Assembly: GCA_024760905.1 (NCBI GenBank)
Contig: CM045746.1
Location: 5,142,501-5,206,500 of the forward strand
Origin: Plotosus lineatus
Taxonomy: Eukaryota > Chordata > Actinopteri > Siluriformes > Plotosidae
Direction of reading: 5' to 3'
Length of the DNA stretch: 64,000 nt
In this document: piece by piece, positions 1 to 12,400 of the stretch
Position numbering within the stretch: position 1 is the first letter of the stretch
Layout: every line of letters begins with the position of its first letter
The notes under the pieces: generated by a model
What the model was told of the DNA's origin: nothing
Databases searched by the model: none
Seen by the model: the letters and a program-made list of their open reading frames with translations, nothing else
Program-made: the position numbers and the translations under genes

Positions 1-3000
1 AGTCGAGCGAGTGGATGAGCGAGTGGATGAGCGGGTAGATGTGCGGGTAGATGAGTGAGTGAATGAGTGAATCTATGAGCGAGTGGATAAGTGAGTCTGT
101 GAGCGAGTGGATGAGCGAGTGGATGAGCGAGTGGATGAGCGAGTGGATGAGCGAGTGGATAAGTGAGTAGATGAGTGAGTGGATGAGCGAGTGATGTAGT
201 GAGCGAGTGGATGAGCCAGTGGATGCGTGACTGGATGAGCGACTGGATGAGCGAGTGGATGAGCGAGTGGATGAAAGAGTGGATGAGAAAGTGGATAAAT
301 GCGTGGGTGAGCGAGGGGGTGAGCGAGTGGGTGAGCGAGTGGATGAGCGAGTGGATGAGTGAGTGGATGAGTGAGTGGATGAGTGAGAGGATAAGTGAGT
401 GGACGAGTGAGTGGACGAGCGAGTGGACGAGGGAGTGGATAACTGAGTGGAAGAGCGAATGGTTAAGTGATTGGATGAGTGAGTGGGTGAGTGATTGAGA
501 GTGTGAGTAGATGAGTGAGTGGATGAGCGAGTGGATGAGCGAGTGGATGAGCGAGTGGGTGAGTGAGTACATGACCAACTGGATGAGCAACTGGATGAGC
601 GACTGGATGAGTGAGTGGATGAGAGAGTGAATATGTGAGTGGATGAGCGAGTGGAGGAGCAGGTGAAGGAGTGAGTGGATGAGTGAGTGGATGAGTGAGG
701 GGAAAATGAGTGGTTGAGTGGGTGGATGAGTGAGTAGATGAGCGAGTGATTGAGTGAGCGAGTGGATGAGCAAGTGGAAGAGCGACAGGATGAGCGAGTG
801 GATGAGCGAGTGGGTGAAAGAGTGGATGAGTAAGTGGATAAATGCATGGATGAGCGAGTGGGTGAGCAAGTGGGTGAGCGAGTGGTTGAGCGAGTGGATG
901 AGCGAGTGGATGAGCGAGTGGATGAGCAAGTGGATGAGCAAGTGGATGAGCTAGTGGATGAGCGAGTGGATGAGCAAGTGGATGAGCAAGTGGATGAGCT
1001 AGTGGATGAGTGAGTGGATAAGTGAGAGGATAAGTGAGTGGATGAGTGAGAATACGAGTGAGAGGACGAGTGACAGGACGAGTGAGAGGACGAGCGAGTG
1101 GATGAGCGAGTGCATGAGTGGGTGGATGAGTGGGTGGAAAAGCGAGTGGAGGAGCAAGTGAAGGAGTGAGTGGATGAGTGAGGGGATGAGTGAATGGGAA
1201 AATGAGTGGAAAAGTGACAAGACGAATGAGAGGACGAGGGAGAGGACGAGTGAGTGGACAGGTGAGTGGACGTGCAAATGGATGAGCGAGTGGATGAGCG
1301 ATTGTATGAGTGAGTGGATGAGTGAGTGGAGGAGTGAGTGGAAAAATGATTGGATGAGCGAGTGGATAAGTGAGAATACGAGTGAGAGATCGAGTGAGAG
1401 GACGAGTGAGTGGACGATCGAGTGGACGATCGAGTGGACGAGTGAATGGACGAGTGAGTGGATAAGTGAGTGGATGAGCGAATGGTTAAGTGAGTGGATG
1501 AGCGGGTGGATGAAAGAGTGGGTGAAGGATTGTGAGGGTGAGTAGATGAGTGAGTGGATGAGTGAGTGTGTGAGTGAGTGGATGAGCGAGTGGGTGAATG
1601 AGTACATGAGTGACTGGATGAGAGAGTGGTTGAGAGAGTGGATGAGAGAGTGGATGAGAGAGTGGATGAGTGAGTGGAAAGTGAGTGGAAAAATGAGTAG
1701 ATGAGTGAGTGGATGAGTGAGTGGAAAAATGAGTAGATGAGTGAGAAGACGAATGAGTGGATAAATGAGAAGAGGAGTCAGTGAATAAGTGAGTGGATAA
1801 GTGAATGGATAAGCAAGTGGATAAGTGAGTGGATGAGTGAGTGGATGAGTGAGTGGTTGAGCGAGTGGATGAGGGAGTGAATAAGTGAGTAGATGAGTGA
1901 GTAGATGAGTGAGTGGATGAGTGAGTGGATAAGTGCATGGATGAGTGGGTGGAAAAGTGAGTAGATGAGTGAGTCTATGAGCGAGTGGATAAGCGAGTGC
2001 ATGAGTGGGTGGAAAAGTGAGTGACGGAGCATGTGAAGGAGCGAGTGGAAGAGTGAGTGGACAAGTGAGTGGATAAGTGACAAGACGAGTGAGAGGATGA
2101 GCGAGTGGACGAGTGGGTGGATCAGTGGGTGGAAAATCAAGTGGAGGAGCAAGTAAAGGAGCAAGTGGATGAGTGAGTGGAAAATGAGTGGATGAACGAG
2201 TGGATAAGTGAGAAGACGAGTGAGTGGACGAGTTAGAGATCGACTGAGAGGACGAGCGAGTGGACGAGTGAGTGGACGAATGTGTGGACGAGCGAATGGA
2301 CGAGCGAGTGGACGAGCGAGTGGATGAGTGGGTGGATGAGTGGGTGGAAAAGTGAGTGGCGGAGCATGTGAAGGAGCGAGTGGATGAGTGAGTGGATAAG
2401 TGAGTGGATAAGTGACAAGATGAGTGAGAGGATGAGCGAGTGGATGAGTGGGTGGATGAGTGGGTGGAAAAGCAAGTGGAGGAGCAAGTAAAGGAGCAAG
2501 TGGATTAGTGAGTGGATGAGTGAGTGGAAAAATGAGTGGATGAACGAGTGGATAAGTGAGAAGACGAGTGAGTGGACGAGTTAGAGATCGAATGAGAGGA
2601 CGAGCGAGTGGATGAGTGAGTGAACGAGTGAGTGGACGAGCGAATGGTTAAGTGAGTGGATGAGCGGGTGGATGAGTGAGTGGGTGACTGATTGAGAGGG
2701 TGTGTAGATGAGTGAGTGTGTGACTGAGTGGATGAGCAAGTGGGTGAGTGAGTACATGAGCGACTGGATGAGTGACTGGATAAGAGAGTGGATGAGAGAG
2801 TGGATGAGTGAGTGGATGAGTGAGTGGAAAAATGAGTGGATGAGCAAGTGGATAAGTGAGAATACGAGTGAGTGGACGAATGAGAGATCGAGTGAGAGGA
2901 CGAACGAGTGGACGAGTGAATGGACGAGCAAGTAGATAAGTGAGTGGATGAGCGACTGGTTAAGTGAGTGGATGAGCGGGTGGATGAGTGAGTGGGTGAG

Positions 3001-6000
3001 TGATTGAGAGGGTGAGTAGATGAGTGTGTGGATGAGTGAGTGTGTGAGTGAGTACATGAGCGACTGGATGAGCGACTGGATGACAGAGTGGATGAGAGAG
3101 TGGATGAGTGAGTGGATGAGCGAGTGGGAAAATGAGTAGATGAGTGAGTGGATGAGTGAGTGGATAATTGAGTGGATGAGCCGGTGGATGAGCAGGTGTA
3201 TGAGTGAGTGAAAAAATGAGTGGATGAGCGAGTGGATGAGCGAGTGGATAAGTGAGTGGATAAGTGAGTGGATAAGCGAGCGGATGAGAGAGTGGATGAG
3301 TGAGTGGAAAAGTGCGTGTATGAGTGGGTGGAAAAGTGAGTAGATGAGTGAGTCTATGAGCGAGTGGATAAGCGAGTGGATGTGTGCATGGATAAGTGAG
3401 TGGATGACTGCGTGGATGAGTCGGTGGAAAAGTGAGTAGATGAGTGAGTCTATGAGCGAGTGGATAAGCGAGTCTATGAGTGAGTGGATAAGCGAGTGGA
3501 TGAGTGTGTGGATGAGTGAGTGGGTAAGTGTGTGAACGAGCAAGTGGATGAGCGGATGAGGGAGCGGATGAACGAGCGGATGAGTAAACGGATGAGCGAG
3601 TGGATGAGTGAGTGGATAAATAATTAGATGACTGAGGGGATGAGTGAGTTGATGAAAGAGTAGATGAGTGAGTGGATGAATGCATGGATGAGCGAGTGAG
3701 TGAGTCAGTGGATGAGCGAGTGGATGAGTGAGTAGATGAAAGAGTGGATGAGTAAGTGGATAAATGCATGGATGAGCGAGTGGGTGAGTCAGTGGATGAG
3801 CGACTGCATAAGTGAGTAAAAGAGTGAGTGGATAAGTGAATGGATGAGCGAGTGGATGAGCGGGTGATGGAGTGAGTGATTGGATGAGCCAGTGGATGAG
3901 TGACTGGATGAGCGACTGGATGAGCGAGTGGATGAGCGAGTGGATGAGTAAGTGGATAAATGCATGGATGAGCGAGTGGGTGAGTCAGTGGATGAGCGAC
4001 TGCATAAGTGAGTAAATGAGTGAGTGGATAAGTGAATGGATAAGCAAATGGATGAGCGAGTGGATGAGCGAGTGGATGAGTGAGTGGATGAGCAAGTGGA
4101 TAAGTGAGTGGATGAGGGAGTGGATGAGTGAGTGGATAAGTGAGTGGATGGGCGAGTGGAAAAATGAGTGGATGAGTGAGTGGAAAATTGAGAAGACGAG
4201 TGAGTGGATAAGTAAGAAGAGAAGTCAGAAGACGAGCGAGAAGACAAGCGAGTGGATGAGCGAGTGGATGAGCGGGTAGATGTGCGGGTAGATGAGTGAG
4301 TGAATGAGTGAATCTATGAGCGAGTGGATAAGTGAGTCTGTGAGTGAGTGGATGAGCGAGTGAGTAGATAAGTGAGTAGATGAGTGAGTGGATGAGCGAG
4401 TGATGGAGTGAGCGAGTGGATGAGCCAGTGGATCAGCCAGTGGATGAGTGACTGGATGAGCGACTGGATGAGCGAGTGGATGAAAGAGTGGATGAAAGAG
4501 TGGATGAGTAAGTGGATAAATGTGTGGATGAGCGAGTGGGTGAGCGAGTGGATGAGTGAGTGGATGAGTTAGTGGATGAGTTAGTGGATGAGTGAGTGGT
4601 GGATTGAGTGGATGAGTGAGTGGATGAGTGAGTGGATGAGTGAGAGGACGAGTGAGCGGACGAGTGAGTGGACGAGCGAGTGGACGAGCGAGTGGATAAC
4701 TGAGTGGATGAGCGAATGGTTAAGTGATTGGATGAGTGAGTGGGTGAGTGATTGAGAGTGTGAGTGGATGAGCGAGTGGATGAGCGAGTGGGTGAGTGAG
4801 TTGATGAGAGAGTGAATGAGTGAGTGGATGAGCGAGTGGAGGAGCAAGTGAAGGAGCGAGTAGATGAGCAAGTGATTGAGTGAGCGAGTGGATGAGCGAG
4901 TGGAAGAGCGAGTGGATGAGCGAGTGGATGAGTAAGTGGATAAATGCATGGATGAGCGAGTGGGTGAGTGAGTGGTTGAGCGAGTGGATGAGCGAGTGGA
5001 TGAGTGAGTGGATGAGAGAGTGGATGAGAGAGTGGATAAGTGAGTGGATAAGTAAGTGGATGAGTGAGAATACGAGTGAGAGGACAAGTGACAGGACGAG
5101 TGAGAGGACGAGCGAGTGGATGAGCGGGTGCATGAGTTGGTGGAAGAGTTGGTGGAAAAGCGAGTGGAGGAGCAAGTGAAGGAGCGAGTGGATGAGTGAG
5201 TGGATGAGTGAGTGGATGAGTGAGTGGAAAAATGAGTGGATGATCCAGTGGAAAAGTGACAAGACGAATGAGGGAGAGGACGAGCGAGTGGACAGGTGAG
5301 TGGACGTGCAAATGGACGAGCGAGTGGATGAGTGATTGCATGAGTGAGTGGAGGAGTGAGTGGAAAAATGAGTGGATGAGCGAGTGGATAAGTGAGAACA
5401 CGAGTGAGTGGATGAGTGAGAGATCGAGTGAGTGGACGATCGAGTGGACGAGCGAATGGACGAGAGAGTGGATGAGTGAGTGGATGAGCGAATGGTTAAG
5501 TGAGTGGATGAGCGGGTGGATGAGTGAGTGGGTGAGTGATTGTGAGGGTGAGTAGATGAGTGAGTGGATGAGCGAGTGGGTGAATGAGTACATGAGCGAC
5601 TGGATGAGAGAGTGGATGAGAGAATGGATGAGAGATTGGATGAGAGAGTGGATGAGTGAGTGGATGAGCGAGTGGATAAGTGATTGGAAAAATGAGTAGA
5701 TGAGTGAGAAGACAAATGAGTGGATAAATGGGAAGAGGAGTCAGTGAATAAGTGAGTGGATAAGTGAGTGGATAAGTGAGTGGATAAGTGAGTGGATGAG
5801 TGAGTGGATGAGTGAGTGGTTGAGCGAGTGGATGAGGGAGTGAATAAGTGAGTAGATGAGTGAGTCTATGAGCGAGTGGATAAGCAAGTGGATGAGTGGG
5901 TGGATGGGTGAGTGGATGGGTGAGTGGATAGTGAGTGGATGGGTGAGTGGATGGGTGAGTGGAAAAAGAGTGGATGAGCGGGTGGATGAGCGGGTGGAAA

Positions 6001-9000
6001 AGTGAATGGAGGAGCAAGTGGAGGAGCAAGTGGAGGAGCAAGTGAAGGAGCGAGTGGATGAGTGAGTGGAAAAATGAGTGGATGAGCGAGTGCATAAGTG
6101 AGAAAATGAGTGAGAAGACGAGTGAGTGGATGAGTGAGAGGACAAGCGAGTGGACGAATGTGTGGACGAGCGAGTGGACGAGCGAGTGGATGAGTGGGTG
6201 GATGAGTGGGTGGAAAAGCGAGTGGCGGAGCATGTGAAGGAGCGAGTGGATGAGTGAGTGGATAAGTGAGTGGATGAGTGAGTGGAAAAATGAGTGGATG
6301 AGAGAGTGGATAAGTGAGAAGACGAGTGAGTGGATAAATGAGAAGACGATTGAGTTGATTAAAGAGAAGACGAGTGAGTGGATAAGTGAGTGGATAAGTG
6401 AGAGGATAAATGAGAAGATGAATGAGTGGATGAGTGAGTGGATGAGCGAGTGGATGAGCAAGTGGATGAGAGAGTGTATGAGAGAGTGAATGAGTAAATG
6501 GTTGAGTTTGTTGATGAGTGAGTGGATCAGTGCGTGGATGAGGGGATGGAAAAGTGAGTAGATGAGTGAGTAGATCGAGCGGGCAGAAGAGCGGGCGGAA
6601 AAGCGGGCGGAAGAGCGAACGGATGAACGAGTGGATGAACAAGCGGATGAATGAGCGGGAGAGCGAGTGGGTGAGAGAGTGGGTCAGCAAGTGGGTCAGC
6701 GAGTGGATGAGCGGTTGAAGGAGAGGATGAGAGACTGGATGAGTGAACGGATGACCAAGTGGGTTAGTGAGTGGATAAATTAATAGATGACTGAGGGGAT
6801 GAGCGAGTGGATGAGCGAGCGGATGAACGAGCGGATGAATGAGCGGAAGAGCGAGCGGAAGAGCGAGCGGAAGAGCGAGCAGAAGAGCGAGTGGAAGAGC
6901 GAGAGGAAGAGCGAGTGGATGAGCGAGTGGATGAGCGAGTGGGTGAGCGAGTGGGTCAGCGAGTGGGTCAGCGAGTGGGTCAGCGAGTGGATGAGCAGTT
7001 GAGGGAACGGATGAGAGACTGGATGAGTGAATGGATGAGCGAGTGGGTTAGTGAGTGGATAACTTAATAGATGACTGACGGGATGAGTGAGTGGATGAAT
7101 GAGTGGATGAGCAGGTGGATGAGCGGGTGAATGAGCGGGTGGATGAGCGGGTGGATGAGTGGGTGGATGAGTGAGTGAATGAGCAAGTGAATGAGCGAGT
7201 GGATGAAAGAGTAGAAGAGTAAGTAGATGAATGCATGGATGAGCGAGTAGATGAGTGAGTAGATCAAAGAGTGGATGAGTAAGTGGATGAGCGAGTGGGT
7301 GAGTCAATGGATGAGTGAATGGATGAGTGAGTGGATGAGCGACTGCATCAGTGAGTAAATGAGTGAGTGGATAAGTGAATGGATAAGCAAATGGATGAGT
7401 AAGCAGTGGAGTGAGTAGATGAGTGAGTGGATGAGCGAGTGGATGAGTGGGTGGATGAAAGAGTGGATGAGTAAGTGGATAAATGCGTGAATGAGCGAGT
7501 GGATAAGTGAGAACACGAGTGAGTGGATAAGTGAGAGATCGAGTGAGAGGATGAGCGAGTGGACGATCGAGTGGACGAGTGAATGGACGAGCGAGTGGAT
7601 AAGTGAGTGGATGAGCGAATGGTTCAGTGAGAGGATGAGCGGGTGGATGAGTGAGTGGGTGAGTGATTGTGAGGGTGAGTAGATGAGTGAGTGGATGAGT
7701 GTGTGTGAGTGAGTGGATGAGCGAGTGGGTGAATGAGTACATGAGCGATTGGATGAGAGAGTGGATGAGAGAGTGGATAAGTGAGTGGAAAACTGAATAG
7801 ATGAGGGAGTGGATGAGTGAGTGGAAAAATGAGTAGATGAGTGAGAAGACGAATGAGTGGATAAATGAGAAAAGGAGTCAGTGAATAAGTGAGTGGATAA
7901 GTGAGCGGATGAGTGAGTAGATGAGTGAGTGGATGAGTGAGTGGATAAGTGCATGGATGAGTGGGTGGAAAAGTGAGTAGATGAGTGAGTCTATGAGTGA
8001 GTGGATAAGTGAGTGGATGAGTGAGTGGATAATTGAGTGGATGGGTGAGTGGAAAAATGAGTGGATGAGTGAGTGGATAAGTGAGTGGATAAGTGCATGG
8101 ATGAGTGGGTGGAAAAGTGAGTAGATGAGTGAGTCTATGAGCGAGTGGATGAGAGAGTGGTTGAGAGAGTGGATGAGAGAGTGGATGAGAGAGTGGATGA
8201 GTGAGTGGAAAAATGAGTCGATGAGTGAGTGGATAAGTGAGTGGACAAGTCAGTGGACGAGCGAATGGACGACCGAGTGGATGAGCAGGTGGATGAGCGG
8301 GTGGAAAAGTGAGTGGAGGAGCAAGTGGAGGAGCAAGGGAAGGAGCGAGTGGATGAGTGAGTGGAAAAATGAGTGGATGAGCGAGTACATAAGTGAGAAA
8401 ATGAGTGAGAAGACGAGTGAGTGGACGAGTGAGAGGACAAGCAAGTGGACAAATGTGTGGACGAGTGAGTGGATGAGCGAGTGGCTGAGTGGGTGGATGA
8501 GTGGGTGGAAAAGCGAGTGGCGGAGCATGTGAAGGAACGAGTGGATGAGTGAGTGGATAAGTGAGTGGATGAGTGAGTGGAACAATGAGTGGATGAGCGA
8601 ATGGATAAGTGAGAAGACGAGTGAGTGAATTAAAGAGAAGACGAGTGAGTGGATAAGTGAGTGGATAAGTGAGAGGATAAATGAGAAGATGAATGAGTGG
8701 ATGAATGAGTGGATGAGCGAGTGGATGAGCGAGCGGATGAACGAGCGGATGAACAAGCGGAAGAGCGAGCGGAAGAGCGAGCGGAACAGCGAGTGGGTGA
8801 GCGAGTGGGTCAGCGAGTGGATGAGCAGTTGAGGGAACGGATGAGAGACTGGGTGAGTGAACGGATGAGCGAGTGGGTTAGTGAGTGGATAACTTAATAG
8901 ATGACTGAGGGGATGAGTGAGTGGATGAATGAGTGGATGAGCGGGTGAATGAGCGGATGGATGAGCGAGTGGATGAAAGAGTAGAAGAGTAAGTGGATGG

Positions 9001-9021
9001 ATGCATGGATGCATGGATGAG
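1..9021. repeat. 12-bp satellite array, left part
   Basis: The segment is an unbroken tandem array of a 12-bp unit, consensus GAGTGGATGAGC or GAGTGGATGAGT, with substitutions and rare indels. The + strand is strongly purine-rich and C occurs almost only in the GC of the unit. Because 12 is a multiple of 3, long open frames arise on both strands, encoding Met-Ser-Glu-Trp on + and His-Ser-Leu-Ile, Ser-Thr-His-Ser or Thr-His-Pro-Leu on -. The array begins before the window. Longer blocks recur: the phrase TAATAGATGACTGAGGGG or a close variant is seen near 6778, 7067, 8896 and 9826. Confidence 0.97.
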
Positions 9022-9431
9022 GCGGCACGGTGGCGTAGTGGTTAGCACGTCCGCCTCACAGCAAGAAGGCCCGGGTTCGATTCCCGGCCTGGGTGTTTCT
9101 GTGTGGAGTTTGCATGTTCTCCCCGTGCTTGTGCGGGTTTCCTCCGGGCGCTCCGGTTTCCCCCGCAATCCAAAGACGTGCACTGTAGGTTAATTGGCCG
9201 TTCTAAATTGACCGTAGTTTCTCTCCTGCAGCGGCACCGGAACCCAGTCGTATCGGCACTTGCCTTTCCATTGGATCCTTCCGGTGGCGCCAAGACAGGG
9301 GGGGACTTGCTGCTTGGGTAACAGCCTGTCCCTCATTACTCCCTACCCAGGCTCTGTGCACTGGGGAGTATCACCAGTCGGGATACTGGCCAGAGCGCAG
9401 CCATAGTCCTTCGGGACTGACGGAGGCCTAC
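9022..9431 (+). mobile_element. tRNA-headed SINE (family A), young copy inside the satellite
   Basis: The head contains a Pol III A box (TGGCGTAGTGG, about 9031) and B box (GGGTTCGATTCC, about 9073), followed by the body shared with other family A copies in the window. The tail after about 9225 differs from the tail of the other copies. The flanks carry an 11-bp repeat, GCATGGATGAG, at 9011-9021 or one base later and at 9432-9442, consistent with a target-site duplication, although the host array makes short repeats less decisive. The element is rich in intact CpG, unlike the decayed copies elsewhere, so it is probably recent. It gives short ORFs on both strands that are not genes. Confidence 0.85.
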
Positions 9432-12400
9432 GCATGGATGAGCGAGTAGATGAGTGAGTAGATCAAAGAGTGGATGAGTAAGTGGATGAGCGAGTGGGTG
9501 GGTCAATGGATGAGTGAATGGATGAGTGAGTGGATGAGCGACTGCATCAGTGAGTAAATGAGTGAGTGGATAAGTGAATGGATAAGCAAATGGATGAGTG
9601 AGTTGATGAGCAAGTGGATGAGGGAATGGATGAGTGAGTGGATAAGTGAGTGGATGGGCGATTGGAAAAATGAGTGTATGAATGAGTGGATAAGTGAGAA
9701 GACGAGTCAGAAGATGAGCGAGTGGATGAGCGGGTGGATGTGCGGATAGATGAGTGAGTGGATAAGTAAGTCTATGAGCGAGTTGATGAGCGAGTGGGTT
9801 AGTGAGTGGATAAATTAATAGATGACTGAGGGGATGAGTGAGTGGAAGAATGAGTGTATGAGCAGGTGGATGAGCGGGTGGATGAGCGGGTGGATGAGTG
9901 GGTGGATGAGTGAGTGAATGGGCAAGTGAATGAGCGAGTGGATGAAAGAGTAGAAGAGTCAGTGGATGAATGCATGGATGAGTGAGTAGATCAAAGAGTG
10001 GATGAGTAAGTGGATGAGCGAGTGAGTGAGTCATTGGATGAGTGAGTGGATAAGTGAATGGATAATCAAATGGATGAGTGAGTTGATGAGCAAGTGGATG
10101 AGGGAATGGATGAGTGAGTGGATAAGTGAGTGGATGGGTGATTGGAAAAATGAGTGTATGAGTGAGTGGATAAGTGAGAAGACGAGCGAGTGGATGAGCG
10201 GGTGGATGTGCGGGTAGATGAGTGAGTGGATAAGTAAGTCTATGAGCGAGTGGATGAGCGTGTGGATGAGTGAGTGGAGAAGTGGGTGGATGAGTAAGCA
10301 GTTGAGTGAGTGGATGAGCAAGTGATTGAGTGAGCGAGTGGATGAGCGAGTGGATGAGCGGGTGGATGTGCGGGTAGATGAGTGAGTGGATAAGTAAGTC
10401 TATGAGCGAGTGGATGAGCATGTGGATGAGTGAGTGGAGAAGTGGGTGGATGAGTAAGCAGTTGAGTGAGTGGATGAGCAAGTGATTGAGTGAGCGAGTG
10501 GATGAGCGAGTGGATGAGTGGGTGGATGAAAGAGTGGATGAGCGAGTGGATGAGCGAACGGATGAAAGAGTGGATGAGTAAGTGGATAAATGCATGCATG
10601 AGCGAGTGGATGATTTAGTGGATGAGTTAGTGGATGAGTGAGTGGACGAGTGAGTGGACGAGCGAGTGGACGAATGAGTGGATGAGCGAATGATTAAGTA
10701 AGTGGATAAGTGAGAGAACGAGTTCGAGGACGAGTTAGAGGACAAGTAAGTGGACGAGCGAGTGTATAAGTGATTGGATCAGCTAATGGTTAAGTGAGTG
10801 GATGAGCGGGTGGATGAGTGAGTGGGTGAGTAAGAGGAAGAGCGAGTGGACGAGCGAGTGGATAAGTGATTGGATGAGCGAATGGTTAAGTGAGTGGGTG
10901 AGTGAGTACATGAGCGACTGGATGAGAGAGTGGATGAGCTGGTGGATGAGTGGGTGGAAAAGCGATTGGAGGGGCGAGTGAAGGAGCGAGTGGATGACCG
11001 AGTGGTGAGTCAGTGGATGAGTTAGTGGATGAGCGAGTGGCAGAGCGAGTGGATGAGCGAATAGGAGTGAGTCCATGAAACAGTGGATGAATAAGTGGAT
11101 AATGCATAGATGAGCGAGTGGGTGAGTCAGTGGATGAGCGACCGCATAAGTGAGTAAATGAGTGAGTAGATAAATGAGGGGATAATTGAATGAATAAGCA
11201 AATGTATGAGTGAGTGGATGAGCGAGTGGATAAGTGAGTGGATGAGCCGATGGATGAGTGGGTGGATGAGTGGTGAGTCAGTGGATGAGCTAGTGGATGA
11301 GCGAGTAGAAGAGTGAGTGGGTGAGTCAGTGGATGAGCGACTGCATAAGTGAGTAAATGAGTGAGTAGATAAATGAGGGGATAATTGAATGAATAAGCAA
11401 ATGTATGAGCGAGTGGATGAGTGAGTGGATGAACAAGTGGTTGAAGGAGTGGATAAGGGAGTGGATGAATGAGTGGATAAGTGAGTGGATAAGGGAGTGG
11501 ATAAATGACTGGAAAAATGAGTGGATAAGTCAGTGGATAAGTGAGAGGACGAGTGAGTGGATAAGTGAGGAGACGAGTGAGAAGACGACTGAGTGGATGA
11601 GCAAGTGCATGAGCGAGTGGATGAGCAAGTAGGTGAGTGAGTAGATGAGCGAGTGGATGAGTGAGTGAACAAGTGAGTCTATGAGCGAGTGGATAAGCGA
11701 GTGGATGAGCGAGTGGATAAGTTAGTGGATAAGCGAGTGGATTAGTTCCTGGATAAATGATTGGATGAGTGAGTGGATGAGTGCGTGGATGAGCATGTGG
11801 GGGAGTGAGTGGATTAATAATTGGATTTGTTAGTGGATGAGTGCATGTATGAGTGCGTGGATGTGTGGGTGGATGAGTGAGTAGATGAGTGAGTGGAGGA
11901 GCGAGTGGATAAATTAGTGAATGTGTGAATGAAAGACTGAGTGGATCAGAGTCTGGATAAGTGAGTGGATGAGTTACTTGATGAGTGAGTGGATGAGCAG
12001 GTGAATGAGCGGGTGGATGAGCAGGTGTATGAGCGGAGGATGGTGCGAGTGGATGAGCGGGTGGAGGAGCGAGTGGAGGAGTGAGTGGATGAGTGTGTGG
12101 ATCAGTGAGTGGATGACTAAATGGGTTAGTTAGTTGATGAATGAGCAGATGACTGAGTAGATGAGCGAGTGGATGAGAGAGTTGGAAAATGAGTGGATTA
12201 GTGAGTAGATTAGTGAGTGTATTAGTGAATGGATCCGAAAGTGGATGAGTGAGTGGATGAGTGAGTGGATGAGTAAGTGGATGAGTGAGTGGATGAGCGA
12301 TTGGGTGAGTGAGTTGACGACTTAACAGATGAGTGAGTAGATGAACGAGCGGATGAGTGAGTGGATGAGTGAGTAGATGAGTTAGTGGATGAGTGAGTGG

